A DNA stretch of 64,000 nt from a bacterium (GTDB lineage Bacteria > Verrucomicrobiota > Verrucomicrobiia > Limisphaerales > J093): contig JAJXZJ010000023.1 in the NCBI GenBank assembly GCA_021780105.1, positions 62,001 to 126,000 on the forward strand, in the 5' to 3' direction. Shown in pieces: positions 36,113-46,512 of this stretch. The notes under the pieces are model-generated. The model did not search any database, was not told the DNA's origin, and worked only from the letters and a program-made list of their open reading frames with translations. Positions within the stretch are counted from its first letter, which is position 1. Each line of letters begins with the position of its first letter. Position numbers and translations under genes: made by a program.

Positions 36113-37224
36113 ATCCGATGCGAATCCATCCTTTGCCGAATGACACCGCCGCCGGCGACCTCACGGCGCCGGCCACCCTCGCACTGCGGACCAGGGAAAC
36201 GCGCGGCCGCCGGCCGGCGGGCTTGGTGGCGGCCCTGGCCGCCGCATTCGCCCCGCTTTCCCTGGTTGACCGGGGCGTGATGATCCGGCGCCGGGGGCTG
36301 CGGACAATGTTGTCGGCGGCACTGCTGCCGTGGGCCATCGCGCTGGCGCAGGAACCGCCGGCCGGGCCTGAAACCGCCACGAACGTGCCGCCCGCAGCCG
36401 CAACGAATGCAGCGCCGGAGCCGCCCAGCGGCCCGCCGGAGGCGGCTCCGGAGGCCGCTCCCGAAGCGCCGGAGCATCCCCCGGCCGAGGCCGGCGAAGA
36501 GCCGGCCGCCAACGCGGCGTCCGACGCGGCGCCCTTTGCGGCGGCCCGCAGGGCGGTCATTCCGGCGCGGCCCGCGCCCGCCACGACCTCGAATCTGCCG
36601 TTGGCAACCACCAACGTCCCTGGCGAATTCCCGGCCAATACACCGGCCAGTGCCGCCACGAACGCCTCCGCCGGCGCCGCAGGCGAAACGCCCGCCGGAC
36701 CGGCCGAAACGGCCGCCACCGCGAACCCCAATCCCCTGAGCTTCGCCGCGTTCAAGCTCATTGTGGATCGCAACATCTTCGATCCCAACCGGCAGCCGCA
36801 CCGGCCCGGCTACCACCCCGCGCGGAAGAACCCCGTGGTGGATTCCTTTGCGTTGGTGGGCACGATGACTTACGCGAAGGGCCGCTTTGCCTTCTTCGAC
36901 GGCACCAGCTCCGAGTATCGGAAGCAGGCCCAGGCTGCCGATACGATTGCGGATTACAAAATCGCGGCAATTGCGACCGACCACGTGGAACTCGTCTGCA
37001 AAACCAACAAGGTGAACCTGGCCATTGGGATGCAGTTGCGCCGCGAGGACGAGGGCGATTGGACGATGAGCGAGCAATCCGGCGCGTTCGGCGGCGCCGG
37101 CACCGGCACCAACGCCGCCAGCGGCAGCGCCGATTCAGGCGCCGCCCCGGGTGGCCTCTCCGCTGGCGCTTCAGACATTCTCAAAAAATTAATGGAACGA
37201 CGTGCAAAGGCAATGAACCCATGA
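36109..37224 (+). CDS. GspC/PilP-like linker protein with long Ala/Pro-rich segment
   Basis: A 371-residue protein. Residues ~80-205 are almost entirely Ala, Pro, Glu, Thr and Asn. The conserved core starts at LSFAAFKLIVDRNIFDPNRQ and continues PVVDSFALVGTMTYAKGRFA and KIAAIATDHVELVC, as in the homology region of GspC and in PilP. This part connects inner-membrane components to the secretin. The true start could be the ATG at 36280 (MIRRRGLRTMLSAALLP, a signal-like segment) rather than the ATGA-coupled ATG at 36109. Confidence 0.7.
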   Translation: MNPMRIHPLPNDTAAGDLTAPATLALRTRETRGRRPAGLVAALAAAFAPLSLVDRGVMIRRRGLRTMLSAALLPWAIALAQEPPAGPETATNVPPAAATNAAPEPPSGPPEAAPEAAPEAPEHPPAEAGEEPAANAASDAAPFAAARRAVIPARPAPATTSNLPLATTNVPGEFPANTPASAATNASAGAAGETPAGPAETAATANPNPLSFAAFKLIVDRNIFDPNRQPHRPGYHPARKNPVVDSFALVGTMTYAKGRFAFFDGTSSEYRKQAQAADTIADYKIAAIATDHVELVCKTNKVNLAIGMQLRREDEGDWTMSEQSGAFGGAGTGTNAASGSADSGAAPGGLSAGASDILKKLMERRAKAMNP

Positions 37225-38831
37225 AAACCATTCCGACCTTCATTCTGTTGGCGACTCTGACCACCGGCTTCTGGTTGCGGGCGGCGGATGCGCCCGGCAC
37301 CGCACCTGACACGACCAACGCGCCCGCCGCGACAAACGAGGCGGCCGTGGCCAGCCCGCCCGGCCTGGTGCCGCCGCCGGCGGACACCAACGCGCCACCG
37401 GCCGCCCCGGCTTTCACCAACACCCCCGCCGGGGCGCCACCGGACAGTGGCGGCACCAACGCGCCGGAAAGCGGCGTCACCAGCGACGGGAAGATCTACT
37501 TCAACCTGCGCAACGCGCCGCTGGACCTGGTCCTGAACTACATGAGCGACGCCGCCGGCTTCGTCATCAATCTGCAAACGGAAGTCAAGGGCCGGGTGGA
37601 CATGTGGAGCAAAGGCCCCGTCACGAAGGACGAGATGGTGGACCTGCTCAACAGCGCGCTGAACCGCAACGGTTACGCGGCCATTCGCAACGGACGCATT
37701 CTTACCATCGTGAGCCGGGACGCCGCCAAGACGCAGGACGTGCCGGTCAAGAGCAACCGCAAGCTGGAGGACATTCCCAAGAACGACGAGATCGTGACGG
37801 AGATCATCCCGGTGCGCCACGCCACGGCCTCCCAGTTGACCAAGGACCTGGAGCCGTTGCTGCCGACCTCGGCGACCATGACGGCCAACGAAAGCGCCAA
37901 TTCACTGGTGATCACGGATACCCAGGCGGACATTCATCGGGTGGTGGAAATCGTGAAGGCCCTGGACGGTTCCATTTCCAGTGTGTCGACGATCAAGGTC
38001 TTCCCCCTCCAATACGCGGACGCCACGGCCCTGGCCAGTGTCATCAAGGAGATATTTGCCACGCAGAGCACCGCCAACGCGGCCGGGAACAATCCGCGGG
38101 CGCAATTCTTCAACATGTTCCGCGGGCGCGGCGGTTTTCCGGGCGCCCAGGGAAGCACCGAAAGCAACGGCGGAGCCAACACCCGCGTGGTGGCCGTGGC
38201 GGACGACCGGTCCAATTCGCTCGTGGTCAGCGCGCCGCAGGACATGATGTCCACCATCGCCGACATGGTGAAGGAGATTGACCTGCCCGTCAGCGACATC
38301 ACCGAATTGCGGGTGTTTCATCTCAAAAATGCCGATCCAACCGAGTTGGCCAACCAGTTCACTCAAATCTTCCCCAGCAGCACGCAATCCACCCAGAATC
38401 AGTTCCAGCGTTTTCGTTTTGGCGGACCACCCATGTTTGCCAACAACCAGAACAACTCCAGCGAACGGCAGCAGAAGCAGAGCCAGGTGGTGGCCGTGGC
38501 AGACGCCCGCACATCGTCTCTGATCGTCAGCGCCGCCAGCACGCTGATGCCGCAGATCGCGCAGATGATCGCGCAACTGGATGAGAGTCCCGCGAAAAAG
38601 GAGCGAGTGCTGGTCTATGATCTCCAGAACGCGGATCCCCAGGACGTGCAGCAGGTCTTGCAGGATTTGTTCAACCGGAACAACACCATGCGGACCAGCA
38701 CCGCCAACCGGAATTCGCTATTGCAGAATAACCCGCTGACGACGCGGGCGACGCAAAACCAGCAGGGCACCATGACCACCACGACCACCGGTTTTGGCAG
38801 CATGGGCGCCCGCACAGGGACCGGTTTTTAG
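37221..38831 (+). CDS. Secretin N-domain protein (GspD-type N0-N3 region only)
   Basis: A 536-residue protein from MKTIPTFILLATLTTG with its own signal peptide. It has an N0/STN-like domain (KIYFNLRNAPLDLVLNYMSD) and then repeated secretin_N domains with EIIPVRHATASQLTKDLEPL, KVFPLQYADATALASVIKEI and ELRVFHLKNADPTELANQFT, each followed by a VVAVAD/SLVVS strand pair. The last repeat has only its first half (VLVYDLQNADPQDVQQVLQD) and ends in a Thr/Asn/Gly-rich tail. There is no secretin pore domain. It starts by ATGA overlap with the GspC-like gene. Confidence 0.88.
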   Translation: MKTIPTFILLATLTTGFWLRAADAPGTAPDTTNAPAATNEAAVASPPGLVPPPADTNAPPAAPAFTNTPAGAPPDSGGTNAPESGVTSDGKIYFNLRNAPLDLVLNYMSDAAGFVINLQTEVKGRVDMWSKGPVTKDEMVDLLNSALNRNGYAAIRNGRILTIVSRDAAKTQDVPVKSNRKLEDIPKNDEIVTEIIPVRHATASQLTKDLEPLLPTSATMTANESANSLVITDTQADIHRVVEIVKALDGSISSVSTIKVFPLQYADATALASVIKEIFATQSTANAAGNNPRAQFFNMFRGRGGFPGAQGSTESNGGANTRVVAVADDRSNSLVVSAPQDMMSTIADMVKEIDLPVSDITELRVFHLKNADPTELANQFTQIFPSSTQSTQNQFQRFRFGGPPMFANNQNNSSERQQKQSQVVAVADARTSSLIVSAASTLMPQIAQMIAQLDESPAKKERVLVYDLQNADPQDVQQVLQDLFNRNNTMRTSTANRNSLLQNNPLTTRATQNQQGTMTTTTTGFGSMGARTGTGF

Positions 38832-38880
38832 CCGGACGATGGCATATCCATTCTGTTCAGTCTATTCCATTGAGGTCAAC

Positions 38881-40068
38881 ATGATGAAACTTAACCACAA
38901 GCTAACCGGTCTGTTCATGATCGCGCTCGGACTCTGTTTCGGTCTGGGGCAATCGGTCCAGGCACAGAACCGCGGCGGATTCGGCGGCGGCGCCGGCGGC
39001 AGCACCACCACCCGCACTTACCCCAGCAATGGTCAGATCGGCGACGCCTATTTCTCCATTGATCCCGAATCGCGCCGGGTCGTGGTGATCACCGACGAGG
39101 CCACCGCCCTCAGCGTGGGGCAGGTGCTGACGAATCTGGACCGGCCCAAGCCCCAGGTGCTCATCAAGGTCGCCTTCGTGCAGGTGGCCCGCAACACCGG
39201 CCTGGACCTCGGCGTGGAAGGCGCTTACGCGCACAATGTGGGCGGCGGCCAGACCAACAACTTGGCCCAGGTCTTCGGATTGTCGGGCCTCAACTCCAGT
39301 TCCAATGCGCTCAATGCGCTGGGCATGCCGACCCAGAGCTTTCAGCCCATCTCGCCGATGACCGCCCAGGGCGCCGGCCTGTATCAAATCCTGGGACAGG
39401 ACTACCAGGTGGCGTTGCGCGCCATTGCCCAGTCCGGCAACGCGAAGATTTTGTCCCGGGCTTCCATCATGGCGCGGAACAACCAACCGGCCGTAGTCCA
39501 AGTCGGTCAGGAGGTTCCTCTGGTCACCAGCACTTCCTACAACGGCCTGAACGGAACTCCCATCAATGCGTATCAGTATCAGCCCGTCGGTGTCATTTTA
39601 CAGGTCACACCGTTTATCACCGCCGATGGCCTGGTCGAAATGATTCTGAACCCCCAGGTGTCGTCCATTGATCAAACCACGTCCATCCCGATTGCGGCTG
39701 GTATCAGCGCCCCGGTTATTGACATCAGTCAAGCCAACACGGTGGTGGTGACTCCCAGCGGACAGACGGTGGTCATCGGCGGGTTGATCCAGGACCAAAA
39801 GACGAAGTCGGTGAGCAAAATTCCGCTGCTGGGTGACATTCCCGGACTGGGCGCGCTCTTCCGCCACACGATCACGACCGACAGCAAGAGCGAATTGATC
39901 ATCTTCCTGACCCCGAAAGTCGTGGAAGCGCCGCAGCAGTATGCCTCCGTCTCCGACCGGGAGCGGGCAAGGTCGCAGGCGACGCAAGGACTGACCGATC
40001 AGGAGCTGGATCGGTTCCTCGACAGCCTCCCGCAAAAGACGCCGGCGAAGGGTTCCAAGACCAAGTAG
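38881..40068 (+). CDS. Secretin pore protein (C-terminal GspD domain, own signal peptide)
   Basis: A 395-residue protein from MMKLNHKLTGLFMIALGLCF with a signal peptide cut near QAQN. After a Gly-rich stretch come the second half of an N-domain (RRVVVITDEATALSVGQVL) and the secretin pore signature: KPQVLIKVAFVQVARNTGLD, ALRAIAQSGNAKILSRASIM, VGVILQVTPFITADGLVEM, TVVIGGLIQDQKTKSVSKIP and LLGDIPGLGALF. It forms the outer-membrane channel. It is separated from the N-domain gene by 49 bases; the two together equal one normal GspD. Confidence 0.9.
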   Translation: MMKLNHKLTGLFMIALGLCFGLGQSVQAQNRGGFGGGAGGSTTTRTYPSNGQIGDAYFSIDPESRRVVVITDEATALSVGQVLTNLDRPKPQVLIKVAFVQVARNTGLDLGVEGAYAHNVGGGQTNNLAQVFGLSGLNSSSNALNALGMPTQSFQPISPMTAQGAGLYQILGQDYQVALRAIAQSGNAKILSRASIMARNNQPAVVQVGQEVPLVTSTSYNGLNGTPINAYQYQPVGVILQVTPFITADGLVEMILNPQVSSIDQTTSIPIAAGISAPVIDISQANTVVVTPSGQTVVIGGLIQDQKTKSVSKIPLLGDIPGLGALFRHTITTDSKSELIIFLTPKVVEAPQQYASVSDRERARSQATQGLTDQELDRFLDSLPQKTPAKGSKTK

Positions 40069-40101
40069 TCCGCCCTGACAGCACGACCCGCCACCCCGCG
40101 T

Positions 40102-41583
40102 ATGATCCGTCCACGATTGCTGGTATATGGACTCTTGCTGGCCGGATGGGGCGTGATCGTCGCCTGGCAGGTGGCGGAACATGCGCGCGTGCGCAGTTCC
40201 GCGCGGGCCGCGTTGATCAACCGTGCCAAGGACATTTCCAGCACGCTGGGCATCGTGATCCGTTCGCAGCGGCGTTTTGGAGGACTGGTGTCCAAGGAAC
40301 GTCTGGAGTCCGCCCTCAAGGATCTGGTCCGACAGGGCGAACTTACCGGTGTGGCGCTGCTGAACGCGGACGACGAAGTCGTCGCCTCCGCCGGTGAAAC
40401 CCCGGAACTGCAACCGAAGGCGTTGCTCCGCACCGCCGCCGTCTGGGAAAAGCAGAACGTGACGCTGATGAACCTGGTGGACCTGGGCACGAACGTCACC
40501 GCCGACCTGGAAGGCACGAACCCGCCCATCGTGCTGGCCATGCGCGACATGTTCCCGCATTTCGACACCAACCATCCGCCCGGCCCGCCGCGCGAATTCC
40601 GTCCGCCGCCGCCGGGCGACGGCGACAAGGACCGTCGCAAACCGCCGGAACGCGGGTTCGGCCGGCCACGGTTTGCCCGGCCGTTCTGGATGAGCGAAGA
40701 AGAATACCAGACGGTGATCCAGAAACAGGGCGTTCACAGCTTCGTGCTGATGATGTCCACCAAATCCCTCCGGGCCCTGACGAGCCAGGATTTGTGGCTG
40801 CGCAGCCTCGTGGTCCTGCTGGCCACGGTGTCCGTGGTGGGCAGCGGCGTGGCCTGGCGCAATCTGGAGCGATTCTCCGACCTCCAGCTCCGGCTGGTGC
40901 GCGCCAGCGAGGCCAACACGCACCTGCGCGAGTTGAACCTCGCCGCCGCCGGTCTGGCGCACGAGACGCGCAATCCGCTCAACATCATCCGCGGCTTCGC
41001 CCAGATGATCTCGCGGACAGACGGCGCGGTGCCGGAAATCCGCAAGCGCGCCGGCGAGATCATCGAAGAAACGGACCGGATCACGGCCCAGTTGAACGAG
41101 TTCATCAACTACTCCCGGCCGCGGGAGGTCCGGCGCCTGCCGTTGTCGCTGGAAACCGTGGCCGGCGAGGTCGCCCGCGCGCTGAGCTGCGATCTGGAGG
41201 ACAAACACGTGCATCTGGAGGTGAAGGCGGACCGCTTCCTCGTGGAGGCGGACGAAGCGCTGCTGCGGCAGGCCCTCTTCAATCTGTTGCTCAATGCGAT
41301 TCAAGCGGTGGAACCGGACGGAACCATCCAGATTCTCGCCGCCAAAACCGGCCCCACCGAGGCGCAACTGGAAATTCGCGACAACGGCCACGGCGTCCCG
41401 CCCGAGCGGCGCGAGGAAATCTTCAAGCCGTATTTCACCACGCAGAAGAACGGCGCGGGACTGGGGCTGGCGGTCGTCCAGCAGATCGTGCTGGCGCACG
41501 GCTGGGAGATCAAATGCCTGGCCAATGAACCCCGCGGCGCGATCTTTCGGCTCACGCACCTCAAGCTCCGGACGCCGGCTTGA
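40102..41583 (+). CDS. Sensor histidine kinase (NtrB/ZraS-like)
   Basis: A 493-residue protein with membrane segments near 6-24 and 233-252 enclosing a sensor region of about 205 residues. That region contains a Pro/Arg-rich stretch (NHPPGPPREFRPPPPGDGD). The kinase core has the H-box LAHETRNPLNIIRGFAQM with His287, the N-box FNLLLNAIQAV, and G boxes DNGHGVPPERREEIF and GAGLGLAVVQQI. It should phosphorylate the adjacent sigma-54 activator, whose gene begins 15 bases downstream. Confidence 0.92.
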   Translation: MIRPRLLVYGLLLAGWGVIVAWQVAEHARVRSSARAALINRAKDISSTLGIVIRSQRRFGGLVSKERLESALKDLVRQGELTGVALLNADDEVVASAGETPELQPKALLRTAAVWEKQNVTLMNLVDLGTNVTADLEGTNPPIVLAMRDMFPHFDTNHPPGPPREFRPPPPGDGDKDRRKPPERGFGRPRFARPFWMSEEEYQTVIQKQGVHSFVLMMSTKSLRALTSQDLWLRSLVVLLATVSVVGSGVAWRNLERFSDLQLRLVRASEANTHLRELNLAAAGLAHETRNPLNIIRGFAQMISRTDGAVPEIRKRAGEIIEETDRITAQLNEFINYSRPREVRRLPLSLETVAGEVARALSCDLEDKHVHLEVKADRFLVEADEALLRQALFNLLLNAIQAVEPDGTIQILAAKTGPTEAQLEIRDNGHGVPPERREEIFKPYFTTQKNGAGLGLAVVQQIVLAHGWEIKCLANEPRGAIFRLTHLKLRTPA

Positions 41584-41598
41584 GGACCGTCCCGGACG

Positions 41599-42966
<1,368 letters not shown>

Positions 42967-43016
42967 CCCCGCGGACCAAGGCGGCGGTTCGCGGCCACGC
43001 GGGCCGCTTGGGCGCC

Positions 43017-44168
43017 TCACTGAAACAGCCGCGGCAGCAGTTCGCCCAGATAACCCCGCCAGACCGGCCAGGCGTGCGTGCCCTCGCTCGAATGCCATTC
43101 GTAATGGATGTCCTTCGCTTTGAGCAACGCCATGAACTCCAGGTTTCGTTGACGCAGAAAATCGTCCTTGCCGCAGCCGATCCACAAGAGCTTCAGCCCC
43201 GCGTTCACGACGTCCGGATGGTTGAGCGCATCCGCCACCGCCTCGGCGGACGGCGGCGCCGCGCTGAAGCCGCCCACCCACGCGAACCGGTCCGGGTGGT
43301 TCAAGCCGATCTGCAGCGATTGTTCGCCCCCCATGCTCAGGCCCACGATTGCGCGGTCCGCGGCGTCGGTTTTGACGCGGTAAGCCGCCTCGATGAGCGG
43401 CATCACGTCCTCCAGCAAATCGCGTTCGAAGAGCGCCGTGTTGTTCTGGTAGGACGCCGCGCCGTTGCGTGTCAACGCCGCGTGGCCGTCCATCATCACG
43501 ATGACCATCGGCCTGGCGCGGCCTTGCGCGATCAGGTTGTCGAGCATCCAGTGCGCCTTGCCGTGAACGGTCCAGGTGGCCTGGTTGTCGCCGGAGCCGT
43601 GTTGCAGGTAGAGCGTCGGAAATTTCGTCCCCGTTTCGGATTCATAACCCGGCGGCGTGTAAACCACCAGATCGCGCACGCGGCCGAGCGATTTCGAGCG
43701 GTAGGTATGCAGATGCACGACGCCATGCGGCACGTCCTGATAATCCGTCAACAGCGGCGGCTGGCCGGGCAGTTGCAGGATGCTCGTCCGCGGCTCGCGC
43801 ATCGGTTTGATCGCCGGATTCCCCGGATCAATCATCGTCAGGTTGTCCACCTGAAAACTGTATTCCCAGACGCCCGCCGGAATCGGACCGGTGGTGACGC
43901 TCCACACGCCGTCGTCGCCTTTCGTCATCGGTGCCCGGCCTTCCGGCCACTGGCCAAGCACGATCACCTCGCTGGCCTTGGGCGCGCGCAGCCGGAAGGT
44001 CACCCGGCGATCGTCCAGCACCTCCGGCGAACGCACCGGCTCGCGGTTGGACGCCCGCCTGACCCGCGCGGCATTCGTGGGCTCCTGGGCGACGGCCGGC
44101 GGGGCGGCGGCGAAATTTGCGAGCGCGAGGCTGGCGAGGGTGACGAACAAGGCGAGCGGTAGTTTCAT
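43017..44168 (-). CDS. Exported CE1-type esterase with N-terminal E-set/CBM48-like domain
   Basis: A 383-residue protein from MKLPLALFVTLASLALANF (signal peptide). An immunoglobulin-like module (VTFRLRAPKASEVIVLGQW, GVWEYSFQVDNLTMIDPGN) precedes an alpha/beta-hydrolase of the esterase D/feruloyl esterase type. Motifs include DLVVYTPPGYE, YLQHGSGDNQATW, the nucleophile elbow GLSMGGEQS and the C-terminal His in GTHAWPVWRGYL. This architecture is common in xylan-related feruloyl or acetyl esterases. It stands alone downstream of the HEAT-thioredoxin gene. Confidence 0.85.
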   Translation of the reverse strand: MKLPLALFVTLASLALANFAAAPPAVAQEPTNAARVRRASNREPVRSPEVLDDRRVTFRLRAPKASEVIVLGQWPEGRAPMTKGDDGVWSVTTGPIPAGVWEYSFQVDNLTMIDPGNPAIKPMREPRTSILQLPGQPPLLTDYQDVPHGVVHLHTYRSKSLGRVRDLVVYTPPGYESETGTKFPTLYLQHGSGDNQATWTVHGKAHWMLDNLIAQGRARPMVIVMMDGHAALTRNGAASYQNNTALFERDLLEDVMPLIEAAYRVKTDAADRAIVGLSMGGEQSLQIGLNHPDRFAWVGGFSAAPPSAEAVADALNHPDVVNAGLKLLWIGCGKDDFLRQRNLEFMALLKAKDIHYEWHSSEGTHAWPVWRGYLGELLPRLFQ

Positions 44169-44258
44169 GGGCCAGGTTGTAGCGCGTCGCGCGCCGCGCG
44201 CAAAGCCGAAACGCGATGGCTTGATGGGGGACACGGTTTGCTTTGGAAGACGCAATTC

Positions 44259-44290
44259 AGCCACGGATCGAAACCGATGACCACGGATAC
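44259..44290. repeat. Short tandem CCACGGAT motif in a 259-base gap
   Basis: Two copies of CCACGGAT start 20 bases apart (44261 and 44281). Similar CCACGGAT-type strings are, as far as I recall, common in intergenic DNA of Verrucomicrobia and Planctomycetes. The rest of the gap 44169-44427 contains nothing else I can name. Confidence 0.3.
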
Positions 44291-44427
44291 CAGACACTTG
44301 CCGAGAACCACCAGACCATCGTTGGGTGAACCGGGGCGTGGTCCCGATGACGGTTTCTGTTCATCCGCCATCCGTCAATTCCCCATCGGTGGCACTTCTC
44401 CAATTGAATGGGTCCGGCCGCGAACCC

Positions 44428-45726
44428 TCAGGGACCGGCCCTGCCGCCTTCGTGCTTTGTCGCCGGCTGGCGTGATTCCGCCCCTGCGGACGCGATCGCC
44501 GTTGCGTTCGTGGAATTTGCCGACGCCTCAGCTATCATCGCCTCGAATACTGCGAGGCTGCGCGATCCGATGAACCGCCGGCGCGCGTTGCCGCGCGCGT
44601 CCACGATGACGGTCGTCGGCAATTCACCGCCGTTGTAGCGCCCGCCCGCCTCGTCGCGCTCGTCCAGCAGCACGGGATAGTTGATGCCGCGCACCTTGAC
44701 CGCGCGGGCAACCTTCTCGCGAATTTGTTGCCGCGCCGCGGCGGTGAGGTTGCGCGCGGCGGGCGTGGCGTCCTCCGCGGGCACCAGATCCAACGACACG
44801 CCCAGGATGACCAGGTTGTCCGGGTGCTGCTTCTGCAACGCCACCAGCGCCGGGATTTCCGCGACGCAGGCGGAACACCACGTCGCCCAGAAATTGATCA
44901 ACACCACCCGTCCGCGATAATCCGCGAGCCGGACCTCCCTGCCCTCCAACGTGCGCAACGTAAAATCCGGCGCCGGCACGATCCGGCGCACGGCAAAGGC
45001 CGCGGGCGGAACGTCGAGTTTCACGGGCGGGTACTCCGGCTGATGCGCGCTCCACCAGGAACGCGCTTTCGCCGCGGCGGCCTCGATTCTCGTCACGCCC
45101 GCCGCCTGAAACTCGAGCAGACCGTTGGTTTGATTGTCCACCTGCACGGTGTCCGCCAGCTTCACCCCGAAACTCTCCCCGCTCCACCGCTCCAGCAACT
45201 TCACACTCATGCCCAGGACGGCGGGATCGGGATCGTTCAGCAACGCCGCAGCGCACGGTGCGCCCACGGCCGGCGCGGCCTGCTTGAGGCAGTTCAACCC
45301 CAGCAACCGCACCTGCTGGTCCGCATCCTTGAGCTGCTCCACCGCCAGGGCCGCCAGGGCCGGATCGCGGCGCTCGCGCAAAATCCCCAGCGCCGTCTCG
45401 CGCACGCTCAGGTCCGGATCGAGCGCGGCCGAAAGCACGAGCGATTCGATCGGCGCCGGCAGTGGCTGCCGAGTGGGGAACAGTGTGGACACTTCGCAAA
45501 TCGCCACCTCGCGATCACCAATCTTCCCGGTATTCCAGGCTTCCAGCAAGGCCGCCGGCGGATTGGCGGCGTGTTCGATCAGGTCCGAGATGACCTCCGG
45601 CGACGGCGCTGGATTGTCGAGGGCGGCGCGTTCAAAAAGCGCCCGCCGCAGCGGTTCACGAAAGACCAGCACGGCGGCCGTGGCAACGACGACGACCACG
45701 ACAAGTTTCAGCCGGACGACGCTCAC
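44428..45726 (-). CDS. HEAT-repeat / TlpA-type thioredoxin fusion, membrane anchored
   Basis: A 432-residue protein with a GTG start. The N-terminal membrane anchor is LKLVVVVVVATAAVLVF. Residues ~60-185 are HEAT-like helical repeats (SLVLSAALDPDLSVRETALG, ALAALAVEQLKDADQQVRLL). From ~255 there is a TlpA/AhpC-TSA thioredoxin domain (APDFTLRTLEGREVRLADYR, VVLINFWATWCSACVAEIPA, redox motif CSAC). The cis-Pro region GGELPTTVIVDARG is present. It probably faces the periplasm and handles disulfides on a HEAT-bound client, which is unknown. Confidence 0.82.
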   Translation of the reverse strand: MSVVRLKLVVVVVVATAAVLVFREPLRRALFERAALDNPAPSPEVISDLIEHAANPPAALLEAWNTGKIGDREVAICEVSTLFPTRQPLPAPIESLVLSAALDPDLSVRETALGILRERRDPALAALAVEQLKDADQQVRLLGLNCLKQAAPAVGAPCAAALLNDPDPAVLGMSVKLLERWSGESFGVKLADTVQVDNQTNGLLEFQAAGVTRIEAAAAKARSWWSAHQPEYPPVKLDVPPAAFAVRRIVPAPDFTLRTLEGREVRLADYRGRVVLINFWATWCSACVAEIPALVALQKQHPDNLVILGVSLDLVPAEDATPAARNLTAAARQQIREKVARAVKVRGINYPVLLDERDEAGGRYNGGELPTTVIVDARGNARRRFIGSRSLAVFEAMIAEASANSTNATAIASAGAESRQPATKHEGGRAGP

Positions 45727-45789
45727 AAAGCAACTACAGTGCTGGCAAATTCGGCGGCGTCAAACGCAGACCGATCATGCCGGCCGGCT

Positions 45790-46424
45790 TCCCCACTCAA
45801 TATGATTGAGGCGGGAGCTGACAATTGGTGGTGAATTTATTGCGTTGCGTTTGGTCTGAACCGCATGACCGCGATCCCCAAGCAAGAGAACCGGCTCAAG
45901 CTCCCGTTTGTCGCCAACACCGATCGCTCCGTCCACGCGGGCCTGGTGGCGGTTGAGCCAATGGCCGGACGCTTCGATTTATGGAACACGGTGCGGAAGC
46001 TTTCCTCCTGGACCCGCATCGTCCACTCTGCCCGGCGCTGCGGGCCAATCAAGTTTACTGCCTGATCGCGGCGCTGGCGTATGATTTGAGGGCGGCAATC
46101 AAGCTCCTGGACTTGAATGACGACGTCCAGGGCTGGCGGATCAAGACGCTGATGCAGAAGCTGGTGATGCTGCCGGGCCGGCCCCGATTGGCCGTGGCCA
46201 CCGGCTGAACCCATCGGCTTCCGCTGCAACTGCACCCGCCGAAACGCTTCGGCGCGGCGGCAGCTTGTCAGGCTCACGCGCGAGGGTGGGAAAACCTCCC
46301 GTCCGGCGCCTCCTGACGGCCAGAACCAGCAGCCTTGATCTCCGTCAACACCGGCCGCGATTCCTGCCGGCCTCCGATTCAATCCCTTCCGTAGTCAACC
46401 CCAGCTCATCGTAATGATGGGGGA
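45790..46424 (+). mobile_element. Internally deleted IS1380-type element with degenerate inverted ends
   Basis: Left end TCCCCACTCAATATGATTGAG (start at 45790) and the reverse complement of 46405-46424 (TCCCCCATCATTACGATGAG) align with small gaps, as degenerate terminal inverted repeats would. Between them lie an N-terminal and a C-terminal transposase fragment with the middle missing. At about 635 bp it is too short for a functional IS1380 element (normally about 1.6 kb), so it could move only if a full copy acts in trans. It ends some 30 bp before the rpsO promoter candidate. Confidence 0.5.
45865..46208 (+). pseudogene. IS1380-type DDE transposase remnant, central part deleted
   Basis: In frame at 45865, ENRLKLPFVANTDRSVHAGL and VEPMAGRFDLWNTV resemble the transposase N-terminus. 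In another frame from ~46030, LRANQVYCLIAALAYDLRAA and LLDLNDDVQGWRIKTLMQKL match the conserved C-terminal region of IS1380/IS4-like transposases. The DDE core between them is gone and the frames do not join. The minus-strand 181-residue ORF here is a shadow. Confidence 0.65.
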
Positions 46425-46452
46425 GGATTCCCTGCACGATTTCAAAAGTTGC

Positions 46453-46481
46453 TTTACACTGCCCCGGTCAGTCGTTACTCT
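46453..46481 (+). promoter_or_regulatory. Candidate sigma-70 promoter of rpsO
   Basis: TTTACA, a 17-base spacer and TACTCT lie about 30 bases before the rpsO ATG. The -35 is good (5/6), the -10 weak (3/6). Confidence 0.4.
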
Positions 46482-46512
46482 TTGTGTCTTTAGATAGCGG
46501 TTAACCAACAGT

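Noticed and set aside
45837-46382. 181-residue minus-strand ORF
   Set aside because: Shadow of the transposase fragments on the plus strand.
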